Below are positions 21,476 through 27,917 of a stretch of 27,917 nucleotides of DNA, piece by piece. A program made the translations under genes and the position numbers. This DNA comes from an uncultured Gemmatimonadota bacterium (GTDB taxonomy: Bacteria > Gemmatimonadota > Gemmatimonadetes > Gemmatimonadales > GWC2-71-9): assembly GCA_946480845.1 (NCBI GenBank), contig CAMLLJ010000009.1, positions 1 through 27,917 on the forward strand. Reading direction: 5' to 3'. The notes under the pieces are model-generated. The model saw only the letters and a list, made by a program, of their open reading frames with translations. It had not been told where the DNA came from and made no database searches. Every line of letters begins with the position of its first letter. Position 1 is the stretch's first letter.

Positions 21476-22683
21476 GTGCGCTCCGGCTGATCGTCCTCGC
21501 CGTGGCGATCCCGCTGCTGGTGGGCGGGACGATGATCCTCACCCGGAAGGACGGGACGGGAAATCCCAACCTCGAGATCCGCGGGGACGCGATGCATTAC
21601 ATCGCGCTGGCACGCGGCGACGATCCCGCCAGCGTGATGGTGCCGTTCCGGTACCGCGTCCTGGTGCCATGGATCGCAAAGCAGCTGCCGTTCAGCCCGG
21701 AGCGCTCGCTGCAGGTGATCTCGATCCTGTCGCTGGTCGGCGTGCAGGCGCTGCTGGTGCTCGTGGGCCGGAGGCTGGCGCTCCCGGTGGTCGATATCGC
21801 GGCGGGCATGGTGGCGCTGTCGCTGACGCCGTCGTTCCTGTACGTGTTCCACAATCCATACCTGCTCGACCTGTTCACGCTGCTGATGATCACGGGGGCG
21901 TTCCATGCTCTCCTGCGGCGAGCGCCCTTGGCGTTCGCGGCCTTCGTCGCCGTGGGGGCGGCGGGAAGGGAGGCGGTGCTGTTCATCGCGCCCGCCTATC
22001 TGCTGACGGTGCTGCTGGCACGGTCGCGCCGGTCCGCCGAGCGTCCCCTGTTCCTGATCCTGGGCATCGGGGTGGCCATCGCGGCATTCCTGCTGCCACG
22101 CCTGCTGCCCGCGCTGGGGAGCGACGGCCTGCACCGGTATTCCGCATTCTACGAGACGACGCTGCGCCAGTTCGTGCCCTTCCGGACGCCGGTCGAGTTC
22201 CTCGTCTCCATCTCGACGGCCTGGGACTGGCTCTGGTTCGCGGCTGCGGGCGGCGTCGCACTGCTGGGCACGAGTTTCGTCCCGCCCTCGCTGGGTGCCG
22301 GTGGCGACCGCTGGACGATCGTGGCCATCCGGGTGAGCCTGGTCCTCCTGTGCATCGGAGGCGTGGTCACCCTGGTCGTGAACGGCGGGCTCGACGCCGG
22401 ACGGCAGTTCCTCATTGCGGCGCCCCCGATCGCCGTGGCCGCGATGTGCTTCGGCTACGTCATGCGCCAGGTGGTCGCGGAGCAGGTCTACACCGCCGGA
22501 CTCATGGCCCTGCTCATCTGCACGCTGTCCACGACGCTGGTCCGGCTTCCCAATCCGCTCCTGACCGAGGCCGAGCGGTGGAGCGTTCCGCTCTGGACCA
22601 TCACCTGCCTGTCGCTCGGCGTCATGGCGGCGTGCTTCATGCGCATCGCGCGCTCGGCCGCGGGCAAGGGGCGGGGACCGTGA
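21472..22683 (+). CDS. Multi-pass membrane protein, possible GT-C or polymerase-like
   Basis: I do not recognise a firmly characterised family. The 403-aa protein has about nine or ten hydrophobic segments, beginning with one at residues 4-24. Between the first and second is a loop with MHYIALARGDDPASVMVPFRYRVLVPWIA; such FRYR-LVPW loops are common in uncharacterised GT-C-like membrane proteins of polysaccharide clusters. A late loop has GRQFLIAAPP. It sits between GT4 and GT2 genes, overlapping both by 4 nt, so it may be a membrane glycosyltransferase or a Wzy-type polymerase. Either role is inference. Confidence 0.6.
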   Translation: MSALRLIVLAVAIPLLVGGTMILTRKDGTGNPNLEIRGDAMHYIALARGDDPASVMVPFRYRVLVPWIAKQLPFSPERSLQVISILSLVGVQALLVLVGRRLALPVVDIAAGMVALSLTPSFLYVFHNPYLLDLFTLLMITGAFHALLRRAPLAFAAFVAVGAAGREAVLFIAPAYLLTVLLARSRRSAERPLFLILGIGVAIAAFLLPRLLPALGSDGLHRYSAFYETTLRQFVPFRTPVEFLVSISTAWDWLWFAAAGGVALLGTSFVPPSLGAGGDRWTIVAIRVSLVLLCIGGVVTLVVNGGLDAGRQFLIAAPPIAVAAMCFGYVMRQVVAEQVYTAGLMALLICTLSTTLVRLPNPLLTEAERWSVPLWTITCLSLGVMAACFMRIARSAAGKGRGP

Positions 22684-23618
22684 CGGCTCCCGCGTTCACC
22701 GTCTGCGTCTGCACCTATCGCCGTCCGGACGCGCTCCGGCGGCTGCTCGAATCGGTGGCCGGCCAGGCCGAGCAGCCGGCGGAGATCATCGTCGTCGACG
22801 GCAGTCCCGATGACGAGACCGCCCGGATGGTCGAGGGACTCGGCGGGCGCAGCGGCGCCGCCCCGCTGCGATACGTCCAGGTGGCGGACGCCGACCGCGG
22901 GCTCACCCGCCAGCGCAACATCGCGCTGGCTGCGGTGCAGACTCCGCTTGCCGCGTTCTTCGATGACGACGTGGTGCTGCTGCCCGGTGCGCTCAGTGCC
23001 CTGGCGCGCGTGCACCGGGAACACCATCCGTCGCCGGTGGGCGTCGCCGCGATGATCGAGAACGAGCTGCGGTCGCCGCCGGCCAAGTGGCGGCTCCGCC
23101 GGATGCTCCGGGTCGTGCCCAACCTTGAACCGGGACGATACACCCGCTCGGGCATGTCGATTCCCTGGTCCTTCCTGGGGCCGGGCGCGCCGGTCACCCG
23201 CGGCGACTGGCTGCCGGGTGGGGCAACGATGTGGCGGACCGAGGTCGCGAGGTCGGCGGGCTTCGATGTCGCGCTTACCGGCTATGGCAACGGCGAGGAC
23301 CTGGAGTTCAGCCGGCGCGTGGCGGCGCATGGGGCCCTGCTCATGTGCCCGGAGGCCCGCGTCCTGCACCTCCATGCGCCGGGCGGGCGCCCCGACCCAC
23401 GGAAGCTTGGCTACATGACCGTCCTCAACAACTGGCGCATTCACCGCGGGATGCAGGACCGCTCCGCCGCCGACGTGGCCCGCTTCGGCTATGCGCACGT
23501 GCTGGAGCTCCTCTTTCTCACGGCCGGGGCAGTGCGGGACCGCGCCCCCGAACGCCGCTCCTACCTGCGCGGCTATGCGGCCGGCCTGAGGGACCTCGTG
23601 ACGCGGCGGGGGCGCTGA
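22680..23618 (+). CDS. Family 2 glycosyltransferase
   Basis: The 312-aa protein opens with FTVCVCTYRRPDALRRLLESV and EIIVVDGSPDDET, the usual start of a GT2 GT-A domain. FFDDDVVLLPGAL near residue 97 holds the DXD motif. GGATMWRTEVARSAGFDVALTGYGNGEDLEFSRRV near 190 carries the E-D of the acceptor/catalytic loop. No membrane segment is evident, so it acts in the cytosol or at the membrane face. GTG 22680 overlaps the previous stop as GTGA. Confidence 0.88.
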   Translation: MTAPAFTVCVCTYRRPDALRRLLESVAGQAEQPAEIIVVDGSPDDETARMVEGLGGRSGAAPLRYVQVADADRGLTRQRNIALAAVQTPLAAFFDDDVVLLPGALSALARVHREHHPSPVGVAAMIENELRSPPAKWRLRRMLRVVPNLEPGRYTRSGMSIPWSFLGPGAPVTRGDWLPGGATMWRTEVARSAGFDVALTGYGNGEDLEFSRRVAAHGALLMCPEARVLHLHAPGGRPDPRKLGYMTVLNNWRIHRGMQDRSAADVARFGYAHVLELLFLTAGAVRDRAPERRSYLRGYAAGLRDLVTRRGR

Positions 23619-25537
23619 TGTGCGGGATCGCCGGCTGGATCGGTGTCGCGCCCGACGCGGCGTCGGCGGGTGTCGAGCGCATGGTGGCGGCGCTCGGCGC
23701 GCGGGGTCCGGACGACGCCGCAGTGTGGCGGGGTGAGGCGCCGGTCGTGCTCGGGCATACCCGGCTCAGCATCATCGACCTCGCCAAATCCCGGCAGCCG
23801 ATGGCGAACGAGGACGGCACGGTCCTCGTCGTGTACAACGGCGAGATCTACAATTTCGCGGAGCTCCGCCGCGATCTCGTCGCGCGCGGGCATCGCTTCA
23901 GGACCGAGGGCGACACGGAGGTGCTGGTGCACCTCTACGAGGAGCATGGGGCAGGGATGGTGGAGCGGCTCGACGGGATGTTCGCGTTCGGCATCTACGA
24001 CGCGCGCCGGCACACGATGCTGCTTGCGCGCGACCGCATCGGCATCAAGCCGCTGTACTACTGGTGGGACCCATCCTCGGGCAGCCTGCTCTTCGCCAGC
24101 GACCTCCGGGCGATGCTGGCGCACCCCGCCACGCCGCGGCGCCTGGAGCACCAGGCGCTCGCGCAGTTCCTCCATTTCGGCTTTGTCGTGCATCCGCTGA
24201 CGTGGCTCCGGGGCGTGGCACAGCTGGCGCCGGGGACGCTGGCCGAATGGCGGCAGGGGGAACTCCGACTCTCGCAGTACTATGCCTGGGAATACCGGCC
24301 CGACGAGCGCCTGGCGACGGCCGCGGCCGCGGAGGACGCGCTCCGCGAGCGGCTCACGGCCTGCGTCGAGTCGCACCTCGTGTCGGACGTGCCGCTCGGC
24401 TCGTTCCTGAGTGGCGGCCTCGACTCGGCCACCGTCACGGCGCTCGCCCAGCAGGCCCGGGCTGCGCATGGCGGCACGCTGCATTCGATGACGTTCGGGC
24501 TCGAGGGCTCGGTGATGGACGAGACCGAGCGCGCCAGGGCCACCGCCCGCAGCATCGGGACCGATCACGCCGAAGTCGAGGGACGGGCCCTGCCGTTCTC
24601 GACCGGCGCCTGGGAACACCTGCTCGACGGCCTCACGGAGCCGTTCGGGAACAATGGCGCGCTCTCGATGTACATCCTGTGCCGGAGTGCGCGCGAGCAG
24701 GTGAAGGTCGCCCTGAGCGGGGATGGGGGCGATGAGCTCTTCCTCGGCTATGCGGGCATCCGGAAGCAGCGCTTTGCCCGCCGGTTGCAGCGCCTCCCGA
24801 TGCCGCTGAGGCGTGCGCTCGCGTCGCTGCCGGCGGCCGGGCCCGATGTGGTCCGGCGCAGCGGCAAGTACGCGCGGCTGTCACTGCGCGATGGGGCCGG
24901 GCTGGTCATCGAGTGGGCACGGCGGTGGGAGCCCGGCGTGCTCCGGTCGCTGCTCGAGCCTGCCCAGCACGCCCGCCTGTTTCCTGCCGGTGACCAGTCC
25001 TTTCCCGCGATCCGCGACCTCGTCGGCGAAGGCGCCACCGGCGGGTTCGCCGAGCAGCAGATCCGCTTCTTCATGCTGGTCGATCTGCCGTGTGACTCCC
25101 TGTTCAAGGTGGACCGGATGTCGATGCTGCATGGCCTCGAAGTCCGGGTGCCGATGCTCGCCAACGATATGCTGGCGTTCGGTGCGGAGCTTCCGCTCGA
25201 GCGGCGAGAGGTCGAGGGGAGCGGGAAGCAGCCGTTGCGCGCGGTAGCGGAGGCGCTGGTGCCCAGCCTGGCGCGGCCCAGTCCCAAGAAGGGGTTCAGC
25301 TTCCCGGTCGATGCCTGGATGCAGCGGGGGCTCGGCGCGCTGTGGCGGGACCGCGGTATCGTGCCGGCGCTGGCCGGCGCCGGATTCCGCGCCGACGCGC
25401 TCGAGACCCTGATCGGGCGGTACGCCGCCGGCGCGAATGTCCCGACGAGACGCTTCGAGCTGCGCCTGCTCGCCAATCGACTGTACGACCTTACGGTGCT
25501 CGGCCTCTGGCTGGAGCGCGAGGGCATCGAAGCGTGA
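23618..25537 (+). CDS. asnB: Asparagine synthase (glutamine-hydrolysing) family protein, AsnB-type
   Basis: This 639-aa protein has both AsnB domains. Met1 is followed by Cys2, the glutaminase nucleophile, in MCGIAGWIG; RGPDD, YNGEIYNF and GDTEVL follow. The synthetase domain has the PP-loop SGGLDS at 265-270 and SGDGGDELFLGY near 370. Length and motifs fit active AsnB. In exopolysaccharide clusters such proteins are common and are thought to amidate sugar acids or peptide-like substituents; a carboxamide on a uronic or nonulosonic acid is a possible role here. Housekeeping asparagine synthesis is also possible. It overlaps the GT2 by one base and the deacetylase by 4. Confidence 0.88.
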   Translation: MCGIAGWIGVAPDAASAGVERMVAALGARGPDDAAVWRGEAPVVLGHTRLSIIDLAKSRQPMANEDGTVLVVYNGEIYNFAELRRDLVARGHRFRTEGDTEVLVHLYEEHGAGMVERLDGMFAFGIYDARRHTMLLARDRIGIKPLYYWWDPSSGSLLFASDLRAMLAHPATPRRLEHQALAQFLHFGFVVHPLTWLRGVAQLAPGTLAEWRQGELRLSQYYAWEYRPDERLATAAAAEDALRERLTACVESHLVSDVPLGSFLSGGLDSATVTALAQQARAAHGGTLHSMTFGLEGSVMDETERARATARSIGTDHAEVEGRALPFSTGAWEHLLDGLTEPFGNNGALSMYILCRSAREQVKVALSGDGGDELFLGYAGIRKQRFARRLQRLPMPLRRALASLPAAGPDVVRRSGKYARLSLRDGAGLVIEWARRWEPGVLRSLLEPAQHARLFPAGDQSFPAIRDLVGEGATGGFAEQQIRFFMLVDLPCDSLFKVDRMSMLHGLEVRVPMLANDMLAFGAELPLERREVEGSGKQPLRAVAEALVPSLARPSPKKGFSFPVDAWMQRGLGALWRDRGIVPALAGAGFRADALETLIGRYAAGANVPTRRFELRLLANRLYDLTVLGLWLEREGIEA

Positions 25538-26367
25538 CGGCGACCCCCACGGTGGTGATGTTCTGGGACTACGACACGCAGTGGGGAGCCGATCGGTCTC
25601 GCGGGGCCGCCGGCCCATCGGCGTGGGGGCGGGACGAGTTCGAGTGCACCGACCGCGTCATGGCGCTGCATGCCGAGCACCGGATCCCCGCCTGCTTCGC
25701 CGTGGTCGGTGCCGCCGCGGAGGCAGGCGAGCGGCCGTATCACGATGCCCTGCAGGTGCGCGCCATTCATGCGGCCGGGCACGAGGTCGCCAGCCACTCG
25801 CACCGGCACGAATGGCTGCCCGGCATCGGCATCGCCGCGTTGCGCGATACGCTGGTCCGGAGCCGGGCGGCGCTCGAGGATTGCATCGGAGCCCCGGTAA
25901 CGACGTTTGTTCCGCCGTTCAACCAGCCCTTCGACCTTCCCGCGCGCCTGGCGCCAAGCTGGTCGGAACGCCGCGAGGTGCCCCGCGGCCGCATCGGGCT
26001 TGCCCGGCTCTGCGGTGAACTAGCCCAGGCGGGCTATCGTATGGCCCGGGTCAGCTACCGCGCACTCCCATGGCAGCTCGCCGAGCGCGCCCTGGGACGG
26101 AGCTTCGAGCGGCCGGTGCAGCTTACCCGCATCGGCGGGCTGGCCTGCCTCCGGCTCAACACGGCGGCAGGTTTCGGCGCGCCCAGCCGGGCAATGGTCG
26201 ACCGCTGCGCGCGGCGTGGGGGCATCGCGGTGCTGTACGGACATCCGCATTCGCTGCACGCGGGCAACGCGCAGGACGAACGGCATCTCGCGCCGCTACT
26301 CGCGCACATCGCGGCATTGCGCGATGCGGGGCGCCTCCGCGTCGCGCTCCCCAGGGAGCTGGCGTAG
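25534..26367 (+). CDS. NodB-type polysaccharide deacetylase
   Basis: This 277-aa protein has the two metal-site motifs of the carbohydrate esterase 4 family: Asp12 and Asp14 in MFWDYDTQWG, and HSHRH with His88 and His92. VPPFN near 130 is the third motif, and LYGHPH near 233 the usual late His motif. There is no signal peptide, so it probably acts on a cytoplasmic precursor, or uses an unusual export route. Removal of an N-acetyl group from an amino sugar in the glycan is the likely role. GTG 25534 overlaps the asnB stop as GTGA. Confidence 0.85.
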   Translation: MTATPTVVMFWDYDTQWGADRSRGAAGPSAWGRDEFECTDRVMALHAEHRIPACFAVVGAAAEAGERPYHDALQVRAIHAAGHEVASHSHRHEWLPGIGIAALRDTLVRSRAALEDCIGAPVTTFVPPFNQPFDLPARLAPSWSERREVPRGRIGLARLCGELAQAGYRMARVSYRALPWQLAERALGRSFERPVQLTRIGGLACLRLNTAAGFGAPSRAMVDRCARRGGIAVLYGHPHSLHAGNAQDERHLAPLLAHIAALRDAGRLRVALPRELA

Positions 26368-26372
26368 CTCGC

Positions 26373-27539
26373 ATGCGGCTCTGCGTCGCATCGCACAAGG
26401 AATGCTGGCAGGCCGCGGACGGCCGCTGGATGTCGAGCGGCGGGTTTCCGCGACAGATGGAGGGGCTCGCCTCCATCTTCGACTCGATGACGCTGGTGGT
26501 CGTTGCGGGGGCGCCGCGTGCCGGCGGGAGTCCGCTGCCGGCGGCGGCCTCCGTCATCGCCCTGCGCTCCCCGTCCGGCGCGGACGTGCGGCGCAAGTGG
26601 TCGATCGCCACGCACCTGCGCTATTACCTGGGGGCGCTCGCCGACGCATTCCGGAGCGCTGACGCCGTGCACGTCCCGCTGCCGGGCGACATCTCCCTCC
26701 TGGGGCTGCTCACGGCACTCCGCCTGCGGAAACCGCTGCTCGCGCGCTACGGGGGATCCTGGACCGACGATGACGAGACGACCCTGATGAACCGGGTCAC
26801 CCGCGCCTGCATCCGCCGGTTCGCCGGAGGGAGGAACGTGATGCTGGTGACCGGCGAGGGCCCGGTGCCACCCGCGCCCGGCGTCTCGTGGATCTTCTCC
26901 ACGGCCCTGACCGGCGCCGAGCTGGCCGCGATCCGGCCGGCGACGCACGCGGCGCTCCGCAACCCGCCGAGTCTCATCTACGCAGGGCGCCTCTCACCCG
27001 AAAAGGGGGTCGCCGTCCTGCTCGATGCAATGGCGCTGCTGCGGCGCGAGGGGCTCCAGCCGATGCCGGTGGTGCGGATCTGCGGCGACGGGCCGGAGCG
27101 GGCCTCGCTCGAGCGGCAGGCCACGGCACTCGGTATCGCAGATGTCGTGACCTTTGCCGGCCAGCTCGACCGGGCCGCGCTGGGTGAGGCCTTTCGCTCC
27201 GCCGACCTCTGCGTGCAGCCTTCGCGCACCGAAGGGTTCAGCAAGGCATGGCTCGACGCGATGGCGCACGGGTTGCCGGTGGTATCCTCCGACGTCGGCG
27301 CGGCCCGCTCGGTGATCGGCGCGGACGGTGAGCGAGGCTGGCTCACCGCGCCAGGCGATGCGCCGGCGCTGGCCGGCCGGTTGCGGGAGATCCTCACATC
27401 GGGGGCGATCGATTGGCGCGCGATGCGCGCAAGGTGCCGCGCTCATGTCGAAGGCCGGACGCTCGAAGCCTGGGCAGCGGAAGTCGGGCAGCGCTGCACG
27501 GCCGCCTGGGGCCGGCCGACGAGGGACGCGAACGCATGA
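26373..27539 (+). CDS. Family 4 glycosyltransferase with E-x7-D variant
   Basis: This 388-aa protein is GT4-like. The N-terminal half has SSGGFPRQMEGLASIF as the Gly-rich loop. The C-terminal half has SLIYAGRLSPEKGV, ICGDGPE, VTFAGQL and SRTEGFSKAWLDAMAHGLPVV. In that last segment the second Glu of the E-x7-E motif is Asp; the first Glu is kept. Activity is still likely, since such substitutions occur in the family. It starts 5 nt after the deacetylase stop. The substrate is unknown. Confidence 0.85.
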   Translation: MRLCVASHKECWQAADGRWMSSGGFPRQMEGLASIFDSMTLVVVAGAPRAGGSPLPAAASVIALRSPSGADVRRKWSIATHLRYYLGALADAFRSADAVHVPLPGDISLLGLLTALRLRKPLLARYGGSWTDDDETTLMNRVTRACIRRFAGGRNVMLVTGEGPVPPAPGVSWIFSTALTGAELAAIRPATHAALRNPPSLIYAGRLSPEKGVAVLLDAMALLRREGLQPMPVVRICGDGPERASLERQATALGIADVVTFAGQLDRAALGEAFRSADLCVQPSRTEGFSKAWLDAMAHGLPVVSSDVGAARSVIGADGERGWLTAPGDAPALAGRLREILTSGAIDWRAMRARCRAHVEGRTLEAWAAEVGQRCTAAWGRPTRDANA

Positions 27540-27917
27540 CCCGGGACAGAGGCCCGCTTCGCGTCGCGATGGTCGCCGGGACCCTGGCGCGCGGCGGCGC
27601 GGAGAAGCAATTCGTCTACATGGTCCGTGCGCTCAAGGCCGATGGCGCTGACGTGCAGGTGTTCAGCCTGACCCGCGGTGAGTTCTACGAGTCGGCGCTC
27701 GCCGAAATCGGGGTGCAGCCGTACTGGGTTGGCCGGCATGCCAATCCGGTCCTGCGGGCCGCGGCGCTCGCGGCGCGGTTCCGGTCCTGGCGGCCTGACG
27801 TGGTGCAGGCCGGCCACTTCTACGCGAACCTGCACGCGGCCATGGCGGCCGCCACGGCGGGCGCGCTGTCGCTGGGCTCGGTGCGCAGTGACGCGATCCG
27901 GGACGTGCACCGGACTG
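27536..27917 (+). CDS. Family 4-like glycosyltransferase, N-terminal part (cut by window edge)
   Basis: Only the first 127 codons are present. The translation starts MTRDRGPLRVAMVAGTLARG and continues with GAEKQFVYMVRAL, the glycine-rich N-terminal loop of GT4 enzymes, then VQPYWVG and a PDVVQAGHFYANLHAAMAA strand-helix typical of the first Rossmann domain. ATG 27536 overlaps the previous stop as ATGA. The donor domain lies outside the window, so family 4 is a reasoned call rather than proven. Confidence 0.8.
   Translation, partial: MTRDRGPLRVAMVAGTLARGGAEKQFVYMVRALKADGADVQVFSLTRGEFYESALAEIGVQPYWVGRHANPVLRAAALAARFRSWRPDVVQAGHFYANLHAAMAAATAGALSLGSVRSDAIRDVHRT

Larger units (their letters stand above)
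411..27917 (+). other. Candidate single operon of 22 genes (right end not seen)
   Basis: All 22 genes are co-directional. Seventeen of the 21 junctions overlap: thirteen by 4 nt (ATGA, GTGA or TTGA), two by 1 nt, one by 8 nt and one by 13 nt. The remaining gaps are 5, 1, 33 and 5 nt. There is no room for an internal promoter or terminator between genes except perhaps the 33-nt gap at 20294-20326, so long polycistronic transcription with translational coupling is the simplest reading. Promoters inside coding sequence cannot be excluded. Confidence 0.7.

Noticed and set aside
1..27917. CRISPR arrays, insertion sequences, prophage genes or rRNA
   Set aside because: I looked for regularly spaced repeats, transposase or integrase motifs and rRNA and found none.

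Overview
The window is one side of a large surface-glycan locus from a GC-rich bacterium. By eye the coding DNA is well above 65% G+C, with strong GC3 bias, frequent GTG starts and weak Shine-Dalgarno sites. The gene content (nonulosonic acid synthesis, lipid-linked-glycan type ABC exporter, many glycosyltransferases) and a CRP-type operator suggest a Gram-negative or similar diderm lineage. I cannot name a phylum from the sequence alone.

Layout. Positions 1-53 are the 3' part of an elongator tRNA-Met (CAT). Positions 54-410 are noncoding: a small inverted repeat, an AT-rich block that probably holds the promoter, and a perfect TGTGA-N6-TCACA palindrome. From 411 to the right edge, 22 genes all lie on the + strand. 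Of the 21 junctions, 17 overlap (mostly 4-nt ATGA/GTGA/TTGA overlaps) and the other four gaps are 1, 5, 5 and 33 nt. This looks like a single, translationally coupled operon that runs off the window.

Genes 1-9 (411-10451) form a nonulosonic acid module. They are a CMP-sialate synthetase fused to a KdsC-like HAD phosphatase (the layout of animal CMAS), a short NeuB without its SAF domain whose motifs resemble animal NANS, an MsbA/PglK-like ABC exporter, a GT2-like transferase, a second full-length NeuB, a formyltransferase, a PtmE-like CBS-nucleotidyltransferase, an SDR, and a LegC-family aminotransferase. LegC plus PtmE point to a legionaminic-acid type sugar. The NANS-like synthase plus HAD domain may point to a second sugar made through a 9-phosphate (Neu5Ac-9-P or KDN-9-P). 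Recognisable LegB, LegG and LegH are not in the window.

Genes 10-15 (10451-20293) are decoration and transfer genes: a YfhO-like multi-pass membrane protein, an unusual AAC(3)-acetyltransferase/DUF2172-DUF4910 fusion, a pyruvyltransferase, two tandem GT-B-like surface carbohydrate proteins and a GNAT protein.

Genes 16-22 (20327-27917) are GT4, a multi-pass membrane protein, GT2, an AsnB-type amidotransferase, a NodB-type deacetylase, GT4, and a GT4 cut by the window edge. They look like assembly and tailoring genes for an exported polysaccharide or lipid-linked glycan.

The most interesting points are the AAC(3)-DUF4910 fusion, the pairing of a NANS-like synthase with a CMAS-HAD fusion beside a second NeuB/LegC/PtmE set, and the near-perfect CRP-type site in the leader.
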